DNA of 45,634 nucleotides from an uncultured Blautia sp. (GCA_900765525.1 CAAFRY010000002.1:1-45634); one strand, 5' to 3'. Positions 17,676 to 26,227 are shown, counted from the first letter of the stretch. Translations and numbers: made by a program. The notes: a model not told the origin generated them from the sequence alone.

Positions 17676-17930
17676 TTACTTTTTACCTAAGTATTCCTCA
17701 ATGCCCTGCATGGCTTCCTCTTCATCTGAACCTTCAATGGATACGGTAACCTTTTCTCCTACATCCAGTCCCAGGCTCATCATACCCATGATGCTTTTGG
17801 CATTCACCTTTTTCTCTTCGCTTTCCAGATAAATATTGCTGGAATACTGGCTGGCCACCTGAACAAGAAGTGCGATAGGTCTCGCCTCTAATCCGCTTGA
17901 AATTCCGATTGTAATTGGTTTTCTAATCAT
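17676..17930 (-). CDS. HPr-family protein with Glu at position 15 (Crh-like)
   Basis: 84 residues, HPr length and fold. In PTS HPr the motif is GLHARP with phosphorylated His15; here it is GLEARP, so residue 15 is glutamate and PEP-dependent phosphotransfer is not possible. The regulatory serine is kept (S46 in NAKSIMGMMSLG), the site of HPr kinase. Bacillus Crh has Gln at 15 and also lies behind yvcJ-yvcK-yvcL, so this is best read as a Crh-like regulator of catabolite control. The start overlaps the whiA stop (ATGA), with AAGGAGG in the whiA end. Confidence 0.85.
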   Translation of the reverse strand: MIRKPITIGISSGLEARPIALLVQVASQYSSNIYLESEEKKVNAKSIMGMMSLGLDVGEKVTVSIEGSDEEEAMQGIEEYLGKK

Positions 17931-18886
17931 GCTTGTTCCTCCTTGACTCCTCTTAGCTGTTCTGCTATGCTGCTGATTTTCCGCAGCCTGTGGTTCACAC
18001 CGGATTTGCCTACCGGCGTTGACAGAAGGGCTCCCAGTTCCTTTAAGGATGCCTGAGGATATTCCAGCCTTACCATAGCTGTCTCCTCCAAATTTTCCGG
18101 AAGCCTGTGAAGTCCTACGGTATCCCGGATGTATATAATATCATCCATCTGTTTAACCGCTGCATTTACAGTCTTATTGATATTCGCCGTTTCGCAGTTT
18201 ACCTTTCTGTTCACATTGTTGCGGACCCCTTTAAATATCCTTACGTTTTCCAGGTTCATAAGGGAAACGCCTGCTCCCATAAGTCCTAAAAGCTCTACGA
18301 TTTGTGCGCCTTCCTTAACATAAACAACATCATACCTTTTGCGTTTCACAATCTTGGCGTCAATCTCAAAGGACTGTATCAGTTCCTGCATTTGTCTGGC
18401 CTTTTCTTCCGTGGTACATACAATCTCAAAGTGGTAAAACTTCTCTGGGTCACTGATAGAACCGGCACATAAAAAAGCCCCTCGTAAAAAGGCCCTCTTA
18501 CAACAGTTTTTCTGCACCACCATAGGATTCACCAGCCCTGGCACAGGCACTGGTCTCAGGTCTACACTAAGCAGTTTTACGGCCTGAAGAACCTTCACGG
18601 CCTCCTCCTGATTCTTTACGTCAATGGTAAATCGGTTGTTTTTCTTGCCTAATCGCTCATCAATAAAAACTTCGCCCTCTATTCTAAACGTTTTTGTCAG
18701 TATTGTAAAGCACTTTCTTATAATGCTTTCATTTTCCGAGGACACCCTAAGATTCAACTCTCCGGAAGAATTCCGGTATATTTCGCCCTCAAAGGCCAAA
18801 ATGGCAGCCAGCTCTGCAATCCTGCAGTGCCTGGCGCTGCCTATGTGAGCCAGAAGTTCTTCTTTTACGTTTCCGGAAAAAGACAT
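17927..18886 (-). CDS. whiA: DNA-binding protein WhiA
   Basis: 319 residues. WhiA has a LAGLIDADG-like N-terminal domain (no nuclease activity in the family) and a C-terminal helix-turn-helix; here RVSSENESIIRKCF, NCCKRAFLRGAFLCAGSISDPEKFYHFEI and LRLEYPQASLKELGALLSTPVGKSGVNHRLRKI-type stretches can be read. It affects cell division and chromosome segregation in Bacillus and sporulation in Streptomyces. It overlaps rapZ by 22 nt at its start and the crh-like gene by 4 nt at its end. Confidence 0.95.
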   Translation of the reverse strand: MSFSGNVKEELLAHIGSARHCRIAELAAILAFEGEIYRNSSGELNLRVSSENESIIRKCFTILTKTFRIEGEVFIDERLGKKNNRFTIDVKNQEEAVKVLQAVKLLSVDLRPVPVPGLVNPMVVQKNCCKRAFLRGAFLCAGSISDPEKFYHFEIVCTTEEKARQMQELIQSFEIDAKIVKRKRYDVVYVKEGAQIVELLGLMGAGVSLMNLENVRIFKGVRNNVNRKVNCETANINKTVNAAVKQMDDIIYIRDTVGLHRLPENLEETAMVRLEYPQASLKELGALLSTPVGKSGVNHRLRKISSIAEQLRGVKEEQA

Positions 18887-19755
18887 TTCTTCCCATCCTT
18901 CTCTATATCTCTATGCTCAATCCGCAGCCCGTACTCTTCGCTTTTTCCCAGACGCTGATACAGCTCATTGGCCAGCGTTACAGAACGGTGCTTACCTCCT
19001 GTACATCCCACTGCAATCACAAGCTGGGTCTTTCCCTCGGCTATGTAATTGGGAATCAAAAACCGAATCATATCCTCCAGCTTAGCAGAGAATTCATGAG
19101 CCAGCTCAAAGCCCATAACATAATCCCGCACTGGTTTGTCATTGCCGCTTAAAGGTCTGAGGCTTTCCAAATAGTAGGGATTAGGCAGAAACCTTACGTC
19201 AAAAACCAAATCTGCATCCTGGGGAATTCCATACTTAAACCCAAAGGACAGCACGGTGACCATAAGATTCTTGAACTTCCGGTTCTCCACGAAAATCTTC
19301 TCCAGCTCTGCCCTTAGCTCCCTGGTAAGAAGCTTGCTGGTATCTACCAGATAATCCGCATACTGCTTCAGGTATTTAAGCTGCTCCCGCTCCTGGCGGA
19401 TTCCTTCGTCTACCCGTCCGTTGCCGGAAAGAGGATGGCTTCTCCTGGTCTCCTTATAACGCTTCACAAGGGTAGCGTCGTCCGCCTCCAGAAACAGAAT
19501 TTCCGCACGGGTTCCCGGATACTTGATTTTCTCCAGTACAGATTCCAGCTCACCCAGAGACTTTCCGCTTCTCACGTCAACACCCACGGCCACCCTTTCA
19601 ATTTCTCCCGGACCGCTGTCCTTAATAAGCTGTATAAATTTTTCAATGAGAGGAACCGGCAGATTATCCACACAAAAATATTCCATGTCCTCCAGCATTT
19701 TAAGCGCCGTACTTTTCCCTGCACCGGACATTCCCGTTACAATTACAAACCGCAT
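18865..19755 (-). CDS. rapZ: RapZ/YvcJ nucleotide-binding protein
   Basis: 296 residues. Walker A TGMSGAGKS (G8-S15), Walker B-like VDVRSG region, and the conserved C-terminal IAVGCTGGKHRSVTLANEL. In E. coli RapZ is the RNase E adaptor controlling GlmS; the Bacillus orthologue YvcJ hydrolyses GTP and affects competence. The C-terminal domain corresponds to the RNA-binding half. It starts 9 nt after murB and overlaps whiA by 22 nt. No yvcK lies between rapZ and whiA as it does in Bacillus. Confidence 0.95.
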   Translation of the reverse strand: MRFVIVTGMSGAGKSTALKMLEDMEYFCVDNLPVPLIEKFIQLIKDSGPGEIERVAVGVDVRSGKSLGELESVLEKIKYPGTRAEILFLEADDATLVKRYKETRRSHPLSGNGRVDEGIRQEREQLKYLKQYADYLVDTSKLLTRELRAELEKIFVENRKFKNLMVTVLSFGFKYGIPQDADLVFDVRFLPNPYYLESLRPLSGNDKPVRDYVMGFELAHEFSAKLEDMIRFLIPNYIAEGKTQLVIAVGCTGGKHRSVTLANELYQRLGKSEEYGLRIEHRDIEKDGKKCLFPET

Positions 19756-19763
19756 ATTCCCTC

Positions 19764-20678
19764 CTAAAATTCTCCCAGGAATTTTACCTCTGTCTCCAGT
19801 GTAACTCCAAACTTTTCCTTTACCTGTCTTTGTACTTCCTGAATCAGCGCCTTTACATCAGCGGCAGTTGCGTCTCCTTTATTGACCACAAATCCACAGT
19901 GTTTTTCGGAAACCTGAGCGCCTCCGATGCTGAAGCCTCTCAGCCCTGCGTCCATAATCAGCTTCCCGGCAAAATATCCCTCTGGCCGCTTAAACGTGCT
20001 GCCTGCGCTGGGCATATCCAGAGGCTGCTTATCCACCCGCTTTTGTTTTAATTCCTCCATGGTTTTCCGGATTTCTTCCCGCTCTCCCAAGGCCAGTTCC
20101 ATGCTGGCGGACAGTACAATATATCCCTTTTCCTTTACAATGCTGGCTCGGTATCCCAGCTTCAATTCTTCCTTATTTAAAGTCAGAATCTCTCCCTGGG
20201 CTGTTATAACTTCTACTTCTTTCAGGATGTCTTTCATCTCTCCGCCGTAAGCTCCGGCATTCATTACCACTGCTCCCCCCAGGGTACCGGGAATCCCGGC
20301 GGCAAATTCCATGCCCGTCAGCCCCTGCTCCTGGGCATGGGCTGCAATCTTTGACAACAAAGCCCCCGCCTGGGCATGGATAACCCTGCCTTCCCTGTGA
20401 ATATGGCTGAGATTTTTCCAAATCTGAATCACTGCCCCCCGGTATCCCTTGTCGCTTACCAGCAGATTACTTCCATTGCCCAGAATAAAGAAGGGAAGAT
20501 TCTCCTGACGGCATATATCTATAGCTGCCGTTAACTCCTTTACGCTGTGGGGACAGAGATAAAAATCCGCCGGTCCTCCAATGCGAAAAGTGGTGTGCTT
20601 ACTCATAGGTTCGTCCCGCTTTACGTTATCACTGCCCAAACATGCACAGAATTTATTTTCTATGGTCTGATTATTCAT
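19764..20678 (-). CDS. murB: UDP-N-acetylenolpyruvoylglucosamine reductase
   Basis: 304 residues, type II MurB length. FAD-binding stretches TFRIGGPADF, LGNGSNLLVSDKGYRG and GIPGTLGGAVVMNAGAYGGE are present, with the catalytic serine in PSAGSTFKRPEGYFAGKLI and the C-terminal glutamate in LETEVKFLG. It reduces the enolpyruvyl group to make UDP-MurNAc in peptidoglycan synthesis. Its ATG overlaps the tcdA stop (ATGA). Confidence 0.97.
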   Translation of the reverse strand: MNNQTIENKFCACLGSDNVKRDEPMSKHTTFRIGGPADFYLCPHSVKELTAAIDICRQENLPFFILGNGSNLLVSDKGYRGAVIQIWKNLSHIHREGRVIHAQAGALLSKIAAHAQEQGLTGMEFAAGIPGTLGGAVVMNAGAYGGEMKDILKEVEVITAQGEILTLNKEELKLGYRASIVKEKGYIVLSASMELALGEREEIRKTMEELKQKRVDKQPLDMPSAGSTFKRPEGYFAGKLIMDAGLRGFSIGGAQVSEKHCGFVVNKGDATAADVKALIQEVQRQVKEKFGVTLETEVKFLGEF

Positions 20679-21457
20679 TTTAATTTAAATTCCCCTTTAT
20701 TTTTTGTGTTTATACCGATTAAATCCTTGATAACCTCTCCGGCTATCATCAATCCCGCAACTCCCGGCACAAAAGATACACTGGACGGTACCGGGCGGCC
20801 GGTGCCGCTTCTCACCTCAACAGTCTCCTGAGTCCCCTCCGCTTTCAGGCCCTGACGTCTCCGCTTTTCTCTTGGCGGAATTTCTGTAGAAAACAGAACC
20901 TTTACTTTCTTAATCCTTCGTTTTTTCAGCTCCGCCCGCATAACCTTGGCCAAAGGGCACACACTGGTCTTGGAAATATCTGCAATCTGGAAACAGGAGG
21001 GGTCCAGCTTATTTCCGGTTCCCATGCAGGAAATAATAGGGACTCCTGCTTCCTTGGCTTTCTCTATCAGCAGCAGCTTGGCAGAAACCGTGTCCACGGC
21101 ATCCACAATATAGTCAAAAGCTGTGAAATCAAACAAATCTGCAGTTTTATCCCCAAAAAACGTGTCATATGTATGGACCACCGCTTCCTGGTTTATATCC
21201 ATAATTCTCTCTTTTTCCACCAGTACCTTCTTTTTTCCCATAGTAGAGCGCAGAGCCACCAACTGTCTGTTCAGATTGGTAAGGCTTACCTGGTCATGGT
21301 CCACCAGGGTCAGAGTCCCTACTCCTGCCCTTGCCAGGGCCTCTACCACATAGGTTCCCACTCCGCCGATTCCAAATACTGCCACCCTGGAATCTGCCAG
21401 ACATTTCAGTCCTTCTTTTCCTAATAGTTCTTCTGAGCGTGAGAATGCATGAAGCAT
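20675..21457 (-). CDS. tcdA: tRNA threonylcarbamoyladenosine dehydratase
   Basis: 260 residues from the ATG giving MLHAFSRSEELLGKEGL, with ACAGGAGG placed 8-9 nt upstream; the in-frame start at 21517 sits inside an upstream hairpin. E1-like ThiF fold: nucleotide-binding VFGIGGVGTYVVEALARAGVG, then LVDHDQVSLTNLNRQL and DAVDTVSAKLLLIEKA. TcdA makes the cyclic form of t6A37 in tRNAs. The C-terminus VSFVPGVAGLMIAGEVIKDLIG is typical. Overlaps murB by 4 nt. Confidence 0.93.
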   Translation of the reverse strand: MLHAFSRSEELLGKEGLKCLADSRVAVFGIGGVGTYVVEALARAGVGTLTLVDHDQVSLTNLNRQLVALRSTMGKKKVLVEKERIMDINQEAVVHTYDTFFGDKTADLFDFTAFDYIVDAVDTVSAKLLLIEKAKEAGVPIISCMGTGNKLDPSCFQIADISKTSVCPLAKVMRAELKKRRIKKVKVLFSTEIPPREKRRRQGLKAEGTQETVEVRSGTGRPVPSSVSFVPGVAGLMIAGEVIKDLIGINTKNKGEFKLK

Positions 21458-21504
21458 TATCTCTTTCCTCCTGTAAACACCTTTTTCTTGAAACGCATTT
21501 TTAT

Positions 21505-21551
21505 AGGGTTGTCCCATGAAAGAAGTAGAATCCTCCTCATGTGACAGCCCT
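21505..21551 (-). other. Hairpin in the tcdA leader
   Basis: Arms at 21505-21519 and 21537-21551 (AGGGTTGTC... with ...GACAGCCCT) pair at 13 of 15 positions. It lies between the promoter at 21583-21611 and tcdA and has no U-run downstream on the minus strand, so it is not a clear terminator. It could stabilise the mRNA, or end spoVA transcripts partly. Confidence 0.4.
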
Positions 21552-21582
21552 TTCTCTTATCACAATTTTTTTGTTGTGGTCT

Positions 21583-21611
21583 ATTATACTATTTTTCCCG
21601 GAAAATGTATA
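21583..21611 (-). promoter_or_regulatory. Promoter of the tcdA-murB-rapZ-whiA operon
   Basis: Minus-strand TATACA (21606-21611), 17-bp spacer, consensus TATAAT (21583-21588). The -35 lies 3 nt after the spoVAE stop. It would give tcdA-murB-rapZ-whiA-crh housekeeping expression independent of the sporulation genes upstream. Confidence 0.55.
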
Positions 21612-21613
21612 GC

Positions 21614-21970
21614 TTAGTTTTTCATCTTTGGTTTAAAAATCAAACTGGCCAGGTATCCGAAAATAAGGGCTGCGGAAATTCCCACTGCGCTGGCCGTAAA
21701 ACCGCCCTTAAAAATTCCCAGAAATCCGTCACTTAGGATTGCCTTTTTCACCCCTTTGAAAAGAGTATTCCCAAAGCCCAGCAGGGGAACGCTGGCCCCT
21801 GCCCCTGCAAAGTCTATAAGCTTATCATAGAGTCCCAGGCTTCCCAGAAGAGCTCCTGTGCAGACTAAAAGCACCATAACTCTTCCCGGAAGCATCTTTG
21901 TCTTTTCCAAAAGTATCTGCACCAGAGCACAGATAAGTCCTCCCACCCAGAATGCCTGAATATAATCCAT
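21614..21970 (-). CDS. spoVAE: Stage V sporulation protein AE
   Basis: 118 residues from the ATG giving MDYIQAFWVGGLICALVQ; GAGGAGG lies 5 nt before it. Hydrophobic throughout (about four TM segments), with LLGFGNTLFKGVKKAI and GGFTASAVGISAALIFGYLAS typical of the SpoVAE-b type. It is part of the inner-membrane channel that moves dipicolinic acid into the forespore and out again at germination. Last gene of the spoVA cluster here; no AEa or AF genes follow. Confidence 0.92.
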   Translation of the reverse strand: MDYIQAFWVGGLICALVQILLEKTKMLPGRVMVLLVCTGALLGSLGLYDKLIDFAGAGASVPLLGFGNTLFKGVKKAILSDGFLGIFKGGFTASAVGISAALIFGYLASLIFKPKMKN

Positions 21971-21981
21971 GATGTCCTCCT

Positions 21982-22995
21982 CTAGCAATGTTCTATGACA
22001 ACAGCCTGGGCTATGCCCGGAACGCTCTTACCCTCATTGTAGCTTACCTTAGACAAAAGGGCTCCTGTAGGCACAAAGAGAATCCGTTTCCACTCTCCCT
22101 TTTCCAGTTTAGGAAGAATGTAGGAAGCAAAAGTCACTGCAGAACATCCGCAGCCGCTTCCTCCTGCATGGGTGTCCTGGCTCTCTTTGTCGTAAATTTC
22201 TATGCCACAGTCCATGTGTTGCTTTTCTATATCAAAACCATTCTCTTTCAGCAAATCAAAGAGAATTCGCTGTCCCACTTCCCCCAGGTCCCCTGTCACA
22301 ATCCTGTCATAGTCCTGGGGAGAACGGTCAAAATCCCGGAGATTGGCGGTTATGGTATCACAGGCCGCCGGAGCCATACAGGCTCCCATGTTCAGGGAAT
22401 CCTTCAGGCCGTAATCCACAATCTTCCCTGTGGTGATTCCTGTGATACGGGCCTTTCCTCCCTGAGTTCCCAAAATACATGCGCCGCTTCCAGTCACGGT
22501 CCATGTAGCGGACAGTGGTCTCTGGTTTCCGTAGCCCAGAGGGAAGCGGAACTCCTTTTCTGCACTGCCGAAATGACTGGAGGTAACAGCGCCTACATAA
22601 TCTCCGTATCCTGCGGCCACGGCCATGGAAGCCAGGGACAGAGCCTCTCCCATGGTGGCGCAGGCTCCGTACAGCCCGTACACCGGAGTATGAAATCCCA
22701 TAATTCCAAAGGAAGAGGCAATGGTCTGGGCCAGCAAATCTCCGGCATATATCATTCTCAGCTGTTCCCTGACAATTCCCGCTTTTTCCACAGCCATGGA
22801 CAGAGCCTCTCTCTGAAGGGTACTTTCTGCCTCTTCCCAGGAAGCGCAGCCAAAAAGGCCGTCCTCTCCCCCTATCCGGTCGAAATATTTTCCCAGAGGT
22901 CCGTCCCCCTCTTTCTTGCCCACAATGGAAGCAGCTCCCAAAATGGAAACGGCTCTGTCAAAACAAATACTCTGTTTTCCTACTGTCTGTCCCAT
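21982..22995 (-). CDS. spoVAD: Stage V sporulation protein AD
   Basis: 337 residues from the ATG at 22995, which overlaps the spoVAC stop (TAATG); the GTG at 23010 is the alternative. Thiolase-like fold with GLYGACATMGEALSLASM and GDLGEVGQRILFDLL. SpoVAD binds dipicolinic acid directly in Bacillus and is a soluble partner of the SpoVA channel on the outer face of the inner spore membrane. The length matches the Bacillus protein closely. Confidence 0.96.
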   Translation of the reverse strand: MGQTVGKQSICFDRAVSILGAASIVGKKEGDGPLGKYFDRIGGEDGLFGCASWEEAESTLQREALSMAVEKAGIVREQLRMIYAGDLLAQTIASSFGIMGFHTPVYGLYGACATMGEALSLASMAVAAGYGDYVGAVTSSHFGSAEKEFRFPLGYGNQRPLSATWTVTGSGACILGTQGGKARITGITTGKIVDYGLKDSLNMGACMAPAACDTITANLRDFDRSPQDYDRIVTGDLGEVGQRILFDLLKENGFDIEKQHMDCGIEIYDKESQDTHAGGSGCGCSAVTFASYILPKLEKGEWKRILFVPTGALLSKVSYNEGKSVPGIAQAVVIEHC

Positions 22996-23471
22996 TACAC
23001 AATCCCCCACATATGCAGAAAATAGTAGATAAGTCCCAGAAAGGCCGAGGTGAGAATCCCATACAAAATAACCGGTCCCGCAATAATAAAAATCTTGCAG
23101 CCAATTCCGAAAACCTGTCCCTCCTTCTGGTATTCAATAGCCGGCGCCGCCACAGAATTAGCAAATCCGGTTATAGGCACCAAGGTTCCTGCCCCTCCCC
23201 ACTTGGCAAATTTAGGATAAAGATTCAGGCCTGTAAGCAGTACGCTGAGAAACACCAGAATCAAAGACGTCCAGGCTCCGCTGGTTTCCTTATCCATTCC
23301 CATTCCGCTGCAGATATTGGTTATAGCCTGTCCCAGAACACAGATGGCTCCCCCGCTTAAAAAGGCAGCTCCCATATTCTTCCACAGGGAATGTACCGGA
23401 GTTTTTTCCTTCACATATTTTTCATAGGCTTTGGCCTTTTGCTGCTGTTCCTGGGTTTTTGACGTATCCAT
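22995..23471 (-). CDS. spoVAC: Stage V sporulation protein AC
   Basis: 158 residues from the ATG giving MDTSKTQEQQ, chosen because AAAAAGGAG lies 9 nt before it (an in-frame ATG at 23492 is possible). Several TM segments; the conserved FAKWGGAGTLVPITGFANSVAAPAIEYQKEG stretch is SpoVAC/AE family. SpoVAC forms a mechanosensitive-type channel for dipicolinate release. One-base overlap with spoVAD. Confidence 0.95.
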   Translation of the reverse strand: MDTSKTQEQQQKAKAYEKYVKEKTPVHSLWKNMGAAFLSGGAICVLGQAITNICSGMGMDKETSGAWTSLILVFLSVLLTGLNLYPKFAKWGGAGTLVPITGFANSVAAPAIEYQKEGQVFGIGCKIFIIAGPVILYGILTSAFLGLIYYFLHMWGIV

Positions 23472-23531
23472 AGGCTCACTCTCCTTTTTCATTTGCCCTT
23501 AGTATGTGCGGTTGGATGACCGGCTATTCTT

Positions 23532-23948
23532 TTAGCGGAAGAAAAACTGCATCAGACTTCCCAGGCTTTTCCCCAGGGCGATGGAAAGTACAATGAGTCC
23601 CGCCCCTTTTTTTAGCCCGATACGCCTTGCAGTAATGGCAAATACATTCACCACTTCCCCTAAAGCGATAATCCAGCTCCCCAAAAACATGCCGAAAAAC
23701 AGCCCTATAATCCCTTCCCCTATCTGTCCCAACGGCAGGGAAAATTTATATACAAAAACAAGATTTCCCAAAATACTGCCCAGCATGAGAAAATCTTCAT
23801 ACAGCAATATATGCTTTGCCGTGTGGGTAATCCCCGCATACCTTGGAATAATCCCCAGGCTTATGATAAAGGCGGCCAGAGCAGTAGCCACCACTGCTCC
23901 GCCGCAAAATCCTGTAGCCGAAGTCAAAAGAAACTGCTGCCAGCTCAT
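23532..23948 (-). CDS. spoVAB: Stage V sporulation protein AB
   Basis: 138 residues, four to five TM segments, with GFCGGAVVATALAAFIISLGIIPRYAG and YEDFLMLGSILG, typical of SpoVAB. The start overlaps the spoVAA stop (ATGA). Forms part of the SpoVA membrane complex; its individual job is not known. Confidence 0.92.
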   Translation of the reverse strand: MSWQQFLLTSATGFCGGAVVATALAAFIISLGIIPRYAGITHTAKHILLYEDFLMLGSILGNLVFVYKFSLPLGQIGEGIIGLFFGMFLGSWIIALGEVVNVFAITARRIGLKKGAGLIVLSIALGKSLGSLMQFFFR

Positions 23949-24583
23949 GATGAGGCTCCCTCCTTTTTCTCCGGACTTTCCTGTCTGTCATGCTCTGCAA
24001 TCAAAGCCTTGTCCACGTCCTCCTCATAGGTACGCATCTGTACCTCAATAGGCGTAGGGTCCTGAGTAATTTTTCCGTGGCCGAAGTGGTTGAAAAAGAA
24101 AACAACACCAACGCCGATTCCCAGAGAATAAAAAAATTTCAGTACCTGGGCTCCCTGACTGGCTCCCCCTGCAAGCTGCCGGGAAATCTGGTCAAACAGT
24201 CCTGCCGTATCTACATCTGTATTAAAAGTCATGATAGAAAAGGCTGCGCCGAAGAAGGACAGCAGGCATACCAGCCCTGTTTTCATCCAGCTTATCCAGG
24301 TCCGTTCCTTCTGCTTTTTCTCGTAACTGAGTACAAAATTAGCCTCCCCTATGTGTGTCACATCCACACTTTCCTCTTCCCTGGCCACTGCTTTTACTAA
24401 ATCCACCGCAGATACCACATACCTTCCGGTTTCATTTTCCGGCAGGGTCAGTACCCGCCGCATCCGGTTCCGGTTCAGCACCTTCTGATTGCTGCAGGCC
24501 AGCTTGGCCACGTCCTGAAGATACACCTGATGGTTATGCACCTCCACATTTTTCTCTGTCTGTATATATAATATCTCGCTCAT
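23945..24583 (-). CDS. spoVAA: Stage V sporulation protein AA
   Basis: 212 residues. A soluble N-terminal domain (residues 1-115, YIQTEKNVEVHNHQVYLQDVAKLAC) followed by two TM segments and the GLFDQISRQLAGGASQGAQVL loop, the normal SpoVAA layout. First gene of the spoVA cluster, 121 nt after sigF. No clear sigma-F/G promoter could be fixed in the gap, and no terminator separates it from sigF. Confidence 0.93.
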   Translation of the reverse strand: MSEILYIQTEKNVEVHNHQVYLQDVAKLACSNQKVLNRNRMRRVLTLPENETGRYVVSAVDLVKAVAREEESVDVTHIGEANFVLSYEKKQKERTWISWMKTGLVCLLSFFGAAFSIMTFNTDVDTAGLFDQISRQLAGGASQGAQVLKFFYSLGIGVGVVFFFNHFGHGKITQDPTPIEVQMRTYEEDVDKALIAEHDRQESPEKKEGASS

Positions 24584-24704
24584 GGAAAGCCTCCTGTTTC
24601 ATACCAAATACCTGTCAGGATTCCCAATTGCAGTACAATGGAATGTATCATGTCTGTTCAGGTTAGAAATAGTATTTCTTTTTTCCAACAAACTATTCTT
24701 TCCC

Positions 24705-25418
24705 TTATAGCTTTTCCCTGAGCCTTTTCAAAATCTTTTTTTCCATCCTGGAAACCTGAACCTGGGACATCCCCATTTTTTCTGCAATATAGGACTGGGT
24801 CTTTTCCTGAAAGAAACGAAGATAAATCAGCTCCCTTTCTCTGGCATCCAGCGTTCCCAGAATCTGCTCCAGAAGCATACGGTTCAGCACAGCCTCCTGC
24901 TGGTTTTTCTCCTGAGGCAGCCTGTCCTCCAGATAAATATCGCTGCCGTCACTTTCATAAATGGTTTTCTGCAGGGATTCCACCTGGGCCCCTGATTCCA
25001 TGGCCAGCACCAGCTCCTCCCGGGATATACCAAGAGCCTCTGCAATTTCTTCTGTGCCCGGCTCTCTCCCTTCCTTTGCCAACAGCTCTTCCCTGGCACC
25101 GTAAGCCTTCATGGCAATTTCTTTCAGGGAACGGCTCACCTTCACCATGCCGTCATCCCGGAGGAAACGCTTGATTTCTCCGGTAATCATAGGCACAGCA
25201 TAGGTGGAAAATTTCACATCATAGGACAAATCGAATTTATCAATAGCCTTTAGAAGCCCTATGCATCCTATTTGAATTAAATCCTCAGTCTCCACCCCTC
25301 GGTTGGCAAATCTTTTCACAATACTGCGGACAAGCCCCATGTTTTTCTCTACCAGTATATCTCTTGCTTCCTTATCTCCCTGTTGCACACGCCCGATAAG
25401 GGCAAGGATATTGTCCAT
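24705..25418 (-). CDS. sigF: Sporulation sigma factor SigF
   Basis: 237 residues. Region 2 (NMGLVRSIVKRFANRGVETEDLIQIGCIGLLKAIDKFDLSYDVKFSTYAVPMITGEIKRFLRD), region 3 (EEIAEALGISREEL) and region 4 (LDARERELIYLRFFQEKTQSYIAEKMGMSQVQVSRMEKKIL) are all present. SigF directs early forespore transcription and is held by the anti-sigma factor SpoIIAB. Identity as F rather than G rests on its place behind spoIIAA-spoIIAB. Confidence 0.95.
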   Translation of the reverse strand: MDNILALIGRVQQGDKEARDILVEKNMGLVRSIVKRFANRGVETEDLIQIGCIGLLKAIDKFDLSYDVKFSTYAVPMITGEIKRFLRDDGMVKVSRSLKEIAMKAYGAREELLAKEGREPGTEEIAEALGISREELVLAMESGAQVESLQKTIYESDGSDIYLEDRLPQEKNQQEAVLNRMLLEQILGTLDARERELIYLRFFQEKTQSYIAEKMGMSQVQVSRMEKKILKRLREKL

Positions 25419-25426
25419 ACGCCCTC

Positions 25427-25879
25427 CTACTCAAAAACCGGATTTTGTCTTCCGATAAGCTTTTTCATGGTTACCGTGGTTCCCTGTCCCGGCTGGGAAT
25501 CCACCTCCACCTTATCCATAAAAGCTTCCATAAACGCAAATCCCATACCGGAACGGTCCTGCTCCGGCTTTGTGGTAAACAGAGGCTCCATGGCTTTTTT
25601 CACATCCTGAATACCTTTCCCTTTATCTTTCACCACCACCGTAAGCTGGCGCTTCTCATTTCTGCACTCCACCCGGATAACCTCTGTCTCCTTCTCATAG
25701 GCATGGACAATGCAGTTGGTAATGGCCTCAGACACTGCTGTCTTAATATCTGCCACTTCCTCCAGGGTAGGATTCAACTGGGTGCTGAAGGCCGCCACTG
25801 CAATTCGAACCAGCCCTTCATTACAGGACCTGCTCTGAACCTCCAATATCATTTCATTTTTGTCATACCTGTTTTCCAT
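25427..25879 (-). CDS. spoIIAB: Anti-sigma F factor SpoIIAB
   Basis: 150 residues with the Bergerat ATP-binding fold: N-box EAITNCIVHAYE (51-62), G1 box KDKGKGI (84-90), G2 box DRSGMGFAFME (108-118). SpoIIAB binds SigF with ATP and phosphorylates SpoIIAA on serine. It starts 12 nt after spoIIAA and ends 8 nt before sigF, so the three are one operon. Confidence 0.96.
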   Translation of the reverse strand: MENRYDKNEMILEVQSRSCNEGLVRIAVAAFSTQLNPTLEEVADIKTAVSEAITNCIVHAYEKETEVIRVECRNEKRQLTVVVKDKGKGIQDVKKAMEPLFTTKPEQDRSGMGFAFMEAFMDKVEVDSQPGQGTTVTMKKLIGRQNPVFE

Positions 25880-25891
25880 CTTTCTCCCCTC

Positions 25892-26227
25892 CTATTTTCT
25901 CCTGCGGTTCCATACAGGTTCCTGACTGATTTCAATATGTTTATAAATTCCCGAGAGCTGCATGATTCTCAAAATCCGGTCGCTGACATGGATAGCGCTG
26001 ACCGTGCCTCCGCTGTAGCTTAACAGCCGTTTTCTCCCCATAATCATGCCGATTCCGGAGCTGTCCATAAATCCGGTGTCAGAAAAATCCAATACCAGCT
26101 GTTTAACCGCTCCCTTTTCCAGTTCCTTATCCACCTCACTGGCAATCTGCTGGGCAAAATGGTGGTCCAACTCTTTGGGCAGGTAGACAAACAACTGATT
26201 TCCTCTTTTTCTCAGATATTCTTCCAT
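25892..26227 (-). CDS. spoIIAA: Anti-sigma F factor antagonist SpoIIAA
   Basis: 111 residues, STAS domain. The phosphorylated serine lies in FMDSSGIGMIMGR (S56/S57). Dephosphorylated SpoIIAA pulls SpoIIAB off SigF in the forespore. The C-terminal QEPVWNRRRK is an ordinary short tail. First gene of the spoIIA operon. A sigma-H promoter is expected, but no convincing one could be fixed in the short upstream gap. Confidence 0.95.
   Translation of the reverse strand: MEEYLRKRGNQLFVYLPKELDHHFAQQIASEVDKELEKGAVKQLVLDFSDTGFMDSSGIGMIMGRKRLLSYSGGTVSAIHVSDRILRIMQLSGIYKHIEISQEPVWNRRRK

Noticed and set aside
21988..23025. 345-residue plus-strand open frame antisense to spoVAD
   Set aside because: Long only because of codon bias opposite spoVAD; low-complexity, no SD, no recognisable domain.
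24584..24704. Sigma-F/G promoter before spoVAA
   Set aside because: No pair of elements with correct spacing could be read; only an AT-rich AGAAAT/ATTTCT palindrome is visible.
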